Source: NIOZ-UU13 sp035528395 (GTDB lineage Bacteria > Planctomycetota > Phycisphaerae > Sedimentisphaerales > Anaerobacaceae). Taken from it: DNA of 64,000 nucleotides. Below are positions 53,857-61,933 of the stretch, piece by piece. Position numbers and translations under genes: made by a program. Every line of letters starts with the position of its first letter. Position 1 is the first letter of the stretch. The notes under the pieces were generated by a model. It saw only the letters and a list, made by a program, of their open reading frames with translations, was not told the origin of the DNA and did no database searches. The DNA lies in assembly GCA_035528395.1 (NCBI GenBank), contig DATKYR010000218.1, positions 1 to 64,000 on the forward strand, written 5' to 3'.

Positions 53857-54618
53857 ATGAAAACAAAGGCATGGGCTATCATCATCTTGGCTGTCATGGC
53901 GACAGGCTGCGCAGTCTCCGAGAACTCGACACTCGATACTCGATGGTCGATACTCGACGAGAATCAAGAAGAAGATTTTGACCTGCTGGAAGATGAGTAT
54001 ATCGAGCAGAGAGTGGAGGTGGACGACCCGCTGGAGCCCTGGAATCGGTTAATGTACAACGTGAATGACACACTCTACTTCTGGGTGTTCAAACCCTGTG
54101 CCCAGGTATGCAAAGCGGTTGTACCAGAGCCGGCTCGAATCGGTGTGCGCAATTTCTTTCAAAATCTCACTACACCCGTTCGTTACGTAAACTGCCTGCT
54201 GCAGGGAAAAGGGGATTCCGCTGACACTGAATTACGCCGGTTTCTGGTCAATACTACGGAAGGTATTCTTGGATTTGGCGACCCGGCCAGAGACAAATAC
54301 GAACTTCAGGTCGTCTATGAAGACCTGGGCCAGACACTCGCGGTACATGGAATGGACGACGGCTTCTATATCGTCTGGCCGTTATTCGGCTCATCGAACG
54401 TGCGGGATTCGTTGGGTATGGTGGGCGATATGTTTCTAAATCCCGTGCGATACGTGGAACCTACAGAGACTTCGATATATATATCCGCAGGCAAGGGCAT
54501 CAATGAGGGTTCATTTCACATTGGAGAGTACGAAGACTTCAAGGCCGCCGCTCTGGAACCCTACGTGGCAATACGCAATGCCTATATTCAATACCGAAAC
54601 AACAAAATACAAGAGTAA
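53857..54618 (+). CDS. mlaA: MlaA/VacJ lipoprotein
   Basis: A 253-residue outer-membrane lipoprotein of the MlaA family. Lipobox ATGC (MKTKAWAIIILAVMATGCAV). Family motifs: DPLEPWNRLMYNVNDTLYFW, GVRNFFQNLTTPVRYVNCLL, RFLVNTTEGILGFGDPARD, LGQTLAVHGMDDGFYIVWPL and FGSSNVRDSLGMVGDMF. MlaA removes misplaced phospholipids from the outer leaflet of the outer membrane. Residues 22-36 (ENSTLDTRWSILDENQE) are made from a 'cactcgatactcgatgg' repeat. Last gene of the lipid-transport run; ribosome site AAAGGAAAGG. Confidence 0.92.
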   Translation: MKTKAWAIIILAVMATGCAVSENSTLDTRWSILDENQEEDFDLLEDEYIEQRVEVDDPLEPWNRLMYNVNDTLYFWVFKPCAQVCKAVVPEPARIGVRNFFQNLTTPVRYVNCLLQGKGDSADTELRRFLVNTTEGILGFGDPARDKYELQVVYEDLGQTLAVHGMDDGFYIVWPLFGSSNVRDSLGMVGDMFLNPVRYVEPTETSIYISAGKGINEGSFHIGEYEDFKAAALEPYVAIRNAYIQYRNNKIQE

Positions 54619-55062
54619 CGCTCTTAGTCTCTAATCTACTAATTCACCAATTAACCAATTAACCAATTAACCAATTAACCAATTAACTAATACCCTGTTC
54701 ACCTGATAACCTAATCTCTAATTCTCTAATCCACTAATCACTAATCATTGCCACCTGCAAGCCGGTTATCAACCAACTCCGTCGAGTCGTCTTCATCATA
54801 TCAATCATTCCTTGATAGAATTCTGCCAAGTAGCTGTGGACACAAAGGGGGAACCAGCGCAGATCCTGCCGGTACACTTAAAGTAGCTTTGTTATAACTT
54901 CTTATATAATCAAATAGTTCCAAGTCAATGGAACAATGTTTATTACGCGGTTTACGGAGTCTATACGGATTAAGTATAGGCCCCGTATTACCACAAAAAT
55001 TGATGCCTTAACTTGTTTACTCTATCTTTAGATTCTCACAAACGCCAATAAGGCTGCATCCA
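54619..55062. repeat. Gap with AATTAACC tandem repeat
   Basis: 54644-54690 is (ACCAATTA)n, about six units, and CTAATCTCTAATTCTCTAAT follows. The rest is ordinary AT-rich DNA without a gene. Confidence 0.65.
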
Positions 55063-56454
55063 TTACTCGACGCTGAAATTCTCCTCGAGCCAGTGTTCTT
55101 CCAATATGGCTAAGTCCAGCTCATTGACTATGCAGTCCTCATTGATATCCCCTGGTATCAGTTCGAATCCCTCTTGATTCTGGGCGTGCTCGCAGGGATC
55201 TGCGTACAATACGATTTGCATGGTGTCGGTAGCACTAAATTCCCCGTCACCGGCTTCAATCTGCAATGTATACGAGCCAGGCTCTTTTATCGTAACCGTG
55301 GGATTTGCCGCAAGAGGATCACTGATCTGCGCCGGATTTAATTCATTAGGCTCAGCGATCAACATCCACAGAAGCGTGGCAGGTTCGGGGCCACCGTCTT
55401 CGTCAGAGACGACTCCATCAAGATGGACTACCCTTAGACCGTTATCCAGCCAGGTAGCAACATCAGCGCCGGCATTGACGATTGGTGGTTGGTTCTGAGT
55501 ATCGAATTTGAAAATGTGCCCCAGCATAAACGGCTCAGTGGCGCTGATGCTGGAGTCGTATAGGTCAAGTGCCCAATAGTAAGTCGTATCAGGGGCCAGC
55601 GTAACGGATACTGACTCAACCGCCTGGCGAGTAACAACTTTGGGGTTGTTCTCGATGTCGGGATCAGTGCCGAAGTAGACATCACAGGTTACAACGCCTC
55701 CCGGTTGGTTTGGCTCAGGTAACGTCCATTGAAGCTGGTTAACGCTGTCAGGTACGCTCGAACCGTCGGCCGGATTCGGATTAAGCAGGTGGGTAGCCTT
55801 CAACGTGGTTTTGCCTTCATTCGTGACGTCATAATCCAACTGCAACGTGCCGTAGCCGCCATAGGCGGTAATCAAGCCGTTAGGGTCGTCGATGTATCCC
55901 TGCACGGTCGAGACCTCATCGCCGTTTATTATCAGCGTACCGGCGGAGATGTCCATATTGCTGGTGCTCGATATAGTCATGGCCCCTGCCGAGAAAGTGC
56001 CGCCGTACAGATTGAACGTACCGGTTCCGCCGCCTGGGCCGATTTGCAGTGAGCTGGCGTTAACGGTGCCTCCGGACATATTAAATACGCCCTCAACACC
56101 CCCTACAGGTTGATTATCCCAGGATATGCGAAAGTTGGTTGTATTTATAGTTCCACCGGTCATCCTCAGATAGGCGGTGTAGGTCGAGTTACCCTCGTTA
56201 ACGATTACATAGACAACTGTGAAGGTCATGCCATCCTGGATAATCGGGCTGGTTGCCTCTACCGATGCTGGCCCACGGATAAAGGCGGCATAGTCGCCAT
56301 CGGGTACGACGCCCCTGCTCCAGTTGTTCGGGCTGGTCCAGAGATGGTCGTTTGGGTCTTCGTCGGTCCACTCTATATTTGTTGCCCCCGGGGCCTTGCC
56401 GGCCAGAAACAGTACTAAAGCAAGAGAAATTAAGCATATCAATTTCTTACACAT
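55063..56454 (-). CDS. Secreted repeat protein with dockerin-like tail
   Basis: A 463-residue exported protein (signal LICLISLALVLFLAGKAPGA). Residues 25-200 form glycine-rich repeats of the type found in planctomycete surface proteins (YLRMTGGTINTTNFRIS, VFNMSGGTVNASSLQIGPGG, TFNLYGGTFSAGAMTISS). About 215-320 and 325-425 are Ig/PKD-like domains (LNPNPADGSSVPDSVNQLQW; VNAGADVATWLDNGLRVVHL). The end, PGDINEDCIVNELDLAILEE, looks like one dockerin Ca2+-binding half-repeat followed by HWLE. Ribosome site AAGGAGAA. Probably surface-attached. Confidence 0.8.
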   Translation of the reverse strand: MCKKLICLISLALVLFLAGKAPGATNIEWTDEDPNDHLWTSPNNWSRGVVPDGDYAAFIRGPASVEATSPIIQDGMTFTVVYVIVNEGNSTYTAYLRMTGGTINTTNFRISWDNQPVGGVEGVFNMSGGTVNASSLQIGPGGGTGTFNLYGGTFSAGAMTISSTSNMDISAGTLIINGDEVSTVQGYIDDPNGLITAYGGYGTLQLDYDVTNEGKTTLKATHLLNPNPADGSSVPDSVNQLQWTLPEPNQPGGVVTCDVYFGTDPDIENNPKVVTRQAVESVSVTLAPDTTYYWALDLYDSSISATEPFMLGHIFKFDTQNQPPIVNAGADVATWLDNGLRVVHLDGVVSDEDGGPEPATLLWMLIAEPNELNPAQISDPLAANPTVTIKEPGSYTLQIEAGDGEFSATDTMQIVLYADPCEHAQNQEGFELIPGDINEDCIVNELDLAILEEHWLEENFSVE

Positions 56455-56940
56455 AATAATTCTCCTTCAAAAAAGGTTAACATAAACATGCCTTGGCTAC
56501 ACACCAAAACATCCGTTGGCTTCAACAAGCATCAAAAAGACGTACTCAACCTATGAGAATTGCAGATTGGATGCTGAAAAATGAAAATTGGAAATCGAAA
56601 TATTACCTCCTTCCCTCAAAAAACCAAAAACTACACACATTCCCTGTGTCATAGAGCCAAAATTCACAGACATCACTTTCCTCATTTGTTTCAAATTAGC
56701 CCTCTTCCCGTCAAGGAAAAAACTGACTTATAAGCATTTTTTCCATCAACGCAGGCATCGGGCTTTGCAGCCGGCCGCAATAGAGCGGGTTATTTGGATA
56801 GGCTCTTATTATAACACACGCCCGGACTCGGCGTCAAGGAAAGATTAGGTCAATTGCGAGCTGTCAGATGTCCGATGTCCGATGTCTGAAATCTGACGTT
56901 GGAAGTCGCAAGTCAGCTCGGCCGTTCATGAGTTTTTAGT

Positions 56941-57047
56941 ATTTATAGTGCTCTCGATTGAAAATACCCGTTTGTGCGCGGGTAAGTAGCTTTACAATAA
57001 TAGTTTATGATTTTACTCGCGGGAATTTACTACCCTGAACGGTATAA
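56941..57047 (+). repeat. Repeat family D, second copy
   Basis: Matches 44476-44583 with few changes; preceded by the right part of family C (56745-56806: GGGCTTTGCAGCCGGCCGCA, ATAGAGCGGGTTATTTGG). Confidence 0.8.
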
Positions 57048-57152
57048 ACTTGGAGTTTTTTTCAAATGTCACATACGTAAAGCGCGTACAAATACTCAGG
57101 CCTTGCTTCTTGGTGAAACTATGTAAATTATATCTTGTGTTCACATTTGGCA

Positions 57153-57182
57153 ATACGTAAAGCGCGTACGCGCTTTACGTAT
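57153..57182. repeat. 30-bp perfect palindrome
   Basis: Half-site ATACGTAAAGCGCGT followed by its exact reverse complement. One half (TACGTAAAGCGCGTAC) also occurs at 57073-57088. Confidence 0.8.
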
Positions 57183-57320
57183 AAGCATTTCTCCCGCGAT
57201 TGATTGTTATCGAACAATGAATACAAAATATCGAATCCTTCGATCGTACCTTCATCTGGGCTCAAAACCTGCCCTGAACCCTAAGCGTAGCCCTCTAATG
57301 GACAATTTCTTTGATTTCGC

Positions 57321-57349
57321 TTGATTTCTAACAATAAATATTGTATAAT
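57321..57349 (+). promoter_or_regulatory. Orphan sigma-70-type promoter
   Basis: TTGATT (57321-57326), 17-bp spacer, TATAAT (57344-57349). No ORF follows; 57355-57378 forms a stem TATGTTAG/CTAACATA and 57379-57394 has CCGCCCCTAAGCGG. Confidence 0.45.
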
Positions 57350-57734
57350 ACGCCTATGTTAGCCAGCAGACTAACATAAACCGCCCCTAAGCGGAGAAAA
57401 ACAGACATTTCACGTAAGCCACAGCGTGGCACGGCCTTCGGGGCCAGCAGGCCCAGTCAAATAACCAATGAACTATGAACCATTAACCATTTAACCACTC
57501 ATGAGCATCGAGAATCCAGTTATTTACGTGCCTATAAGGCACCCAGCAGGCCCAAGTCAAATTTTATCCAGCTTGTCCCCGAATGTCGTAGTCGGGGATC
57601 AGGCATCCTGTGGATTAGTAAATGGCGAATAACCGTGAAATACGCTATACGCTATACGAGAATCGAGAATCCAGTTATTTACGTGCCTATAAGGCACCTC
57701 TACATCTGTCGAGAACCCTCTACAAATCAGCTCT

Positions 57735-58075
57735 TTTTATGCAAAACAAACCCAATTTCAAGGATGCTGAAATTAATGCAAACTCAGTATTTACAAGGGA
57801 TTACGAAGATTTTATGCTCTATAAGAGCCAACAAAACAAAGCCAAAACAAACCCAATCTTGTCCGCCGTAGGCGGATTTCCGAAAAGCCCAAATGAATGT
57901 AAACTCACTTATAACAAAGGATTACAGAAAAAAAGATGATTTCGCAGTCCGAAAAAACAAACCCAATTCAAACCCAAACAAAGCCAATTTTAGAAAGAAT
58001 GAATGTAAACTTTTGTGCTGCAGGGTATTATGAGAGTAAACCGACATTCGCAGTCCGCAAAATCAGGCCAAATAA
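57735..58075 (+). repeat. Degenerate 100-bp repeat array (ACAAACCCAAT type)
   Basis: Three units share AAAACAAACCCAAT (57741, 57849 and 57956), AATGAATGTAAAC or AATTAATGCAAAC (about 57773, 57893, 58001) and ACAAGGGATTACGAAG / ACAAAGGATTACAG (57795, 57914), plus TCGCAGTCCG twice. Translated units give NKPNF/KTNPI peptides in all frames, so this is a repeat and not a gene. Confidence 0.65.
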
Positions 58076-58222
58076 TCCAAAGGTCGATATCACTACTGCC
58101 TGGAGTTCTGCGGCGAGAATCGTCGCCTGAGGCGGATAAAATCGCTTTGAAAATTTATCCGTTCGGTATAGACTGTCCGATTGTATTTAAAGAAAGGCTT
58201 TTTACGATTTATAGGAAAGATT

Positions 58223-59455
58223 ATGACTGAATTGAAAACGGACATCTACAACAGGCGTGCCACTGACCGGCAGATTAAGCCGGCGCAAAGGATAATGCGT
58301 TTGCCGCCCTATCTGTTTGGGAAATTGAATGCGCTAAAACTCGCCAAACGACAGGCGGGCATAGACATCATTGATTTGGGAATGGGCAATCCATCCGACC
58401 CGGCGCCGAAGATTGTGATTGACAAACTGTGTGAGGCGGCCCAGGACCCCCGCAACCACCGATACAGCGCATCGAAGGGCATTACGAACCTGCGGAAGGA
58501 AATAGCAAAAAAATACGAGAGCAAATGGAATGTGCAGCTCGACCCGGAGACGGAGGTGTTGGCCTGTATCGGCTCGAAGGAAGGTTTTAGCCATTTGTGC
58601 CTGGCGATGATGGGCCCGGGTGATACCGCGATTGTCCCCGACCCTGCTTTTCCGATACATAATTACGCAGTGGCGTTGGCGGGGGCAAATGTTGTATCTG
58701 TGCCTTTGGGTAACGATGAAAAATTTATAAAAAACGTCGCGATGGTAATTGAAAATTTGTATCCGAAGCCCAAATTGCTGATTCTCAATTACCCGCACAA
58801 TCCGACCGCTATGACCGTCGATGAAGGCTTTTTCGAGCCGGTAGTCGAATTGGCAAAGAGATTCGGCGTAGCGGTCGTTCACGACTTTGCTTACGGCGAG
58901 ACCTGTTTTGACGGCTATAAAGCACCGAGTTTACTTTCGGTTAAAGGAGCGAAGGACATCGGCGTTGAATTTATCACGATGAGCAAGCCATACAATATGG
59001 CCGGTTTTCGCATAGGCTTTGTGGCGGGTAATAAGGATATGATTGATTATCTCGCCACGATAAAGGGCTATTATGATTACGGTATATTCCAGGCGATACA
59101 AGTAGCAGGCATTATTGCGCTGCGGCACTGTGACGATGATATAATCACTCAAAACAAGAGGTACCAATCGCGGCGGGATGTGGTTTGCGAGGGTCTCACA
59201 AGGCTCGGCTGGGAAGTTGAAAAACCACGCGCCTCAATGTTCGTATGGGCAAAAGTGCCGCAGGAGCATTCCAGGGGCAAGGGCACTATCGACTACGCAA
59301 TAGACCTGATGGAGCATGCGGAGGTCGCGATAGCTCCGGGCAGGGCCTTTGGTGAAAGGGGCGAAGATTATATGCGCATTGCTCTTGTAGAAAACGAGCA
59401 GCGCCTGCGCCAGGCGATTCGCAACATCAGCCGATTTGTCCGCGAAAACCGATAA
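58223..59455 (+). CDS. Class I/II aminotransferase (AlaC / LL-DAP aminotransferase type)
   Basis: A 410-residue PLP enzyme. It opens with RRATDRQIKPAQRIMRLPPY, LFGKLNALKLAKRQAGIDII, DLGMGNPSDPAP. The PLP site is in FITMSKPYNMAGFRIGFVAG (Lys of SKPYNM); Asp and Tyr are in VVHDFAYGETCFDG; Arg is in DYMRIALVENEQRLRQAIRN. It resembles glutamate-pyruvate aminotransferases (AlaC) and LL-diaminopimelate aminotransferases; which one cannot be settled here. If the latter, it would feed the meso-DAP used by MurE. ATG at 58223 with AGGAAAG upstream. Confidence 0.9.
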   Translation: MTELKTDIYNRRATDRQIKPAQRIMRLPPYLFGKLNALKLAKRQAGIDIIDLGMGNPSDPAPKIVIDKLCEAAQDPRNHRYSASKGITNLRKEIAKKYESKWNVQLDPETEVLACIGSKEGFSHLCLAMMGPGDTAIVPDPAFPIHNYAVALAGANVVSVPLGNDEKFIKNVAMVIENLYPKPKLLILNYPHNPTAMTVDEGFFEPVVELAKRFGVAVVHDFAYGETCFDGYKAPSLLSVKGAKDIGVEFITMSKPYNMAGFRIGFVAGNKDMIDYLATIKGYYDYGIFQAIQVAGIIALRHCDDDIITQNKRYQSRRDVVCEGLTRLGWEVEKPRASMFVWAKVPQEHSRGKGTIDYAIDLMEHAEVAIAPGRAFGERGEDYMRIALVENEQRLRQAIRNISRFVRENR

Positions 59456-60241
59456 CAACCCTGTTGCTAAGAGCCATCCCCAGGCTCGTCCGGTTCCCCG
59501 CTTTCGCGGGGACAGGTTTTCGGGACTCGCTTGAGGTCGCCTACGCTCCAAAGCCTACTCCGCCGAAGCGGCTGCGAAGGCTGGAAGCTTCAGCGACGGA
59601 ACGCTGCCATTTGTCAAATTAAATGCTGCAGAACACTACAGCCTTGACAAAAAATTGCGTATTTTATCGGGCGTAAGGTACTGTTATAAAGTTTTTAAAC
59701 AATCGTGTCCCTGTCATTCCCGCGAAAGGGCCTGTTGCCAAAGTTCAAAATGAACGTTTTGAGATTGCCGCGCGATTCTTCGAATCGCTCGAAATGACCT
59801 GAAAAAACACTTTGCGTCATTGCGAGGAATGTAATGACCAAGCAATCTCGACTTTTTCAACAAGCCCGAAAGCGGGAATCCAGGAATGAAACGGTCTGAA
59901 GTGAAGCTACAATCAAAGTTATTGTCGAAAATCTTATTCAGGGTAGCTTACATCCTGAGAAATAGAGGGTTCTTAATTGCATAAGGCCATTTTTTTGTAA
60001 AATTTTACAGAAAAATTCTGTATATTTTCTAATCTTGGACGTCCCATAAATGATCTGTTACGAAATATCCCAACCAGTTTCATGTGTGCTGTTCGGCAGT
60101 AAAGGCTGCAAATTCGAGAAAAAACTTGACTTTTTGGGCCAAATTTGGTTAAATAGTAGTATTGAAGCTTACATCCGCTTGCTTGTTAGTGGATGTAAGC
60201 GTAAATTCATAGCTTGATTTTATCGCTGGGGGGCGTGTGTG
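59456..60241. repeat. Gap with repeat families E and B and a hairpin
   Basis: 59468-59555 is family E (AGAGCCATCCCCAGGCTCGT, GGGACTCGCTTGAGGTCGCC). 59715-59882 is family B. 60167-60200 is an inverted repeat (GCTTACATCC/GGATGTAAGC). TTGACT at 60126 and TTAAAT 17 bp later could be a promoter for the next gene. Confidence 0.7.
60167..60200. promoter_or_regulatory. Inverted repeat upstream of the PEP-CTERM gene
   Basis: GCTTACATCC, 14-bp loop, GGATGTAAGC; 41 bp before the ATG. Could be an operator or an mRNA hairpin in the leader. Confidence 0.45.
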
Positions 60242-60841
60242 ATGAAGCCGGGCGGTCCGCCATTCATCGGATGGAGGGGGCTCATATCAGCCATCGCAAT
60301 CATTGTGTGCTGGTTGTTTGCGCCCGCATATTGCCAAACGCCCGACGTTGCCCTTCTCCTTCAGCAAACGCCGAGCAAAGGCGGCGCAATAACTCCGATA
60401 GCAGGCGTCCATCACTTTGAACTAAATTCAGAGATTACTTTAACCGCAGCTCCGAAACCGGGCTATCAATTCCTTTACTGGCTGGGCGATGTTAGCGACC
60501 CGGGGGCAATCAAAACTGTTGTTTATCTTGATAAACCAAAAATAATTATCGCGATATTTGGCCGGACCGAAAACGGTAAGTTGGTTGAGGAAAAGGGCCT
60601 ATCTTTCGGTGGCGGTGGTGGTGGCGGCGGCAGTGGTTTGGTTAACACTTTTGCAAATTTTGGCTATACGGGCGGCATGAGTAGTGGCGCAGGAGGAAAA
60701 GCAAAATCACCCACGGTTGTATATGTGAAAAACATTGAAGTGATACCTGAGCCTGCCACGTGTGTATTATTGCTCCTGGGTAGTTTGTATGCCTTTGCGA
60801 GACGCAATACGAAAAGCAGGCCTTATACCAATTATGATTAA
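60242..60841 (+). CDS. PEP-CTERM sorted exported protein
   Basis: A 199-residue protein. Signal peptide (GLISAIAIIVCWLFAPAYCQ). Residues about 35-110 contain an InlB/Flg_new-type repeat: TPSKGGAITPIAGVHHFELN, LTAAPKPGYQFLYWLGDVSD. Then a Gly-rich linker (FGGGGGGGGSG) and the C-terminal sorting signal VIPEPATCVLLLLGSLYAFA RRNTK (PEP motif, membrane helix, Arg-rich end). An exosortase/PEP-CTERM system would cleave it. Ribosome site GGGGGG. Function unknown. Confidence 0.85.
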   Translation: MKPGGPPFIGWRGLISAIAIIVCWLFAPAYCQTPDVALLLQQTPSKGGAITPIAGVHHFELNSEITLTAAPKPGYQFLYWLGDVSDPGAIKTVVYLDKPKIIIAIFGRTENGKLVEEKGLSFGGGGGGGGSGLVNTFANFGYTGGMSSGAGGKAKSPTVVYVKNIEVIPEPATCVLLLLGSLYAFARRNTKSRPYTNYD

Positions 60842-60945
60842 AGAATGAGCCTTATAAAAAATCCGAAGCATCTAACCTCTTGTTATACAAATGCATAAGC
60901 TCTTGGTTTTTGTTTGAGTGGCGCAAGAATTAACTTGAATTAGTA

Positions 60946-61212
60946 TTAGTCGAATCTATGACCACATGTATCTGCTGTGATAAACTCGGATTCCGTTCGC
61001 GGGTATTTTCTGCAATTCAAGGGTCGAATCGTGTAAATGGAACAGTAATATTTGCCATCCGGCTTGCACTTTAGAAAGGGGCAGACATTAGGCAGCTTGC
61101 AACATGCACCACAGTTGATACATTGACCTTTGCGTCTTTGGGAGACAGGTAATATTGAGGTGAAAGTCCTCTTTATTTTAGCGAGCCAGTTATTTCTTCT
61201 TTTGTCAGCCAT
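60946..61212 (-). CDS. YkgJ-type cysteine-cluster protein
   Basis: An 88-residue protein with the YkgJ/CxxCxxCC pattern: GQCINCGACCKLPNVCPFLK, KYYCSIYTIRPLNCRKYPRT and ITADTCGHRFD. Eight Cys residues could hold a Fe-S cluster or zinc. Family function is unknown, though such proteins are seen with flagellar or modification genes. The ATG at 61212 is preferred over a TTG at 61218. Confidence 0.82.
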   Translation of the reverse strand: MADKRRNNWLAKIKRTFTSILPVSQRRKGQCINCGACCKLPNVCPFLKCKPDGKYYCSIYTIRPLNCRKYPRTESEFITADTCGHRFD

Positions 61213-61430
61213 AAGCAATGATGTTACGAATATAAAACATCCACAATTTTTTGTAGGTCGCCATCAAAATCAGGTTTTTCTTCCGCACTATGATTATGCC
61301 GGCCAAATAGACGCTTTACAAAAATATACCCAAATACTCTAACAACGCCAAGTCAGAACTTGAAGATTACTTGCTGTGCGTTGTTCTCACCGGCCGATGG
61401 TTGTTCCATATTTGTTTCTGTGAAACGGGT

Positions 61431-61751
61431 TTATGATTTTCTAAAGACTGCCACGACGTTTTCGACATCGACCACAAATAAACGATTATCACCTTCGAAA
61501 TCGACGGGTATGGCGCCTTTGGGATTGAACAGCACTTTGTCGTATTGACGCAGTGGTATGTCCGGTGAGTTTTCGACCTCAGCGGAAATAGTTATGATTC
61601 GGCCGGTTATCGTGGGGATTTCTATGTTGTCGGGCAGCTGGATGCCGCCTTTGGTTTGTTTTTTGTCCTGGTCTTTGCGAATCAGGACACGTTTGCCTAT
61701 CGGCTCGACTATTTCAAGCGGCTTTGTTCCGATTTGCTTTTTTTTATCCAT
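61431..61751 (-). CDS. Second GroES-like co-chaperonin
   Basis: A 106-residue GroES-fold protein: PLEIVEPIGKRVLIRKDQDK, KQTKGGIQLPDNIEIPTITG (mobile loop), RIITISAEVENSPDIPLRQY, DKVLFNPKGAIPVDFEGDNR, LFVVDVENVVAVF. It keeps the mobile-loop GGIQLP but is only remotely like the GroES at 8123 and has no groEL beside it. It is probably a paralogue with a different partner or role. ATG at 61751 with GAGAGTTGGG upstream. Confidence 0.8.
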   Translation of the reverse strand: MDKKKQIGTKPLEIVEPIGKRVLIRKDQDKKQTKGGIQLPDNIEIPTITGRIITISAEVENSPDIPLRQYDKVLFNPKGAIPVDFEGDNRLFVVDVENVVAVFRKS

Positions 61752-61835
61752 TTCGCCCAACTCTCTGCAAAACAAGTTATTTTTAAAATTACAAAATTTA
61801 TTATATCTTTTTTAATGCAGTTTTGCAATTTTTAT

Positions 61836-61843
61836 GTTATAAT
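61836..61843 (+). promoter_or_regulatory. Extended -10 promoter of the pseudopilin genes
   Basis: TGTTATAAT (61836... TG, one base, TATAAT at 61838-61843); no good -35 box. Transcription would start near 61850. Confidence 0.4.
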
Positions 61844-61933
61844 ACCTCAGATTAATATAGCGACGAAGCACCTCAGAATTTAGATGAAATGCTGTTTCGG
61901 AAGAATTTTTTTTGGAAGAAAAGGAGAATTATT

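Larger units (their letters stand above)
56455..58222. other. Long gap rich in repeats, possible ncRNA
   Basis: No protein-coding gene supported over 1.7 kb. It contains partial family C (56745-56806), family D (56941-57047), a 30-bp palindrome (57153-57182), an orphan promoter (57321-57349), and a degenerate repeat array (57735-58075). Confidence 0.65.

Noticed and set aside
56588..56848. 86-codon frame as a protein
   Set aside because: Runs through the family C repeat fragment and has no ribosome site or domain.
57622..57939. 105-codon frame as a protein
   Set aside because: It consists of the degenerate repeat array; the units continue in other frames and no ribosome site is present.
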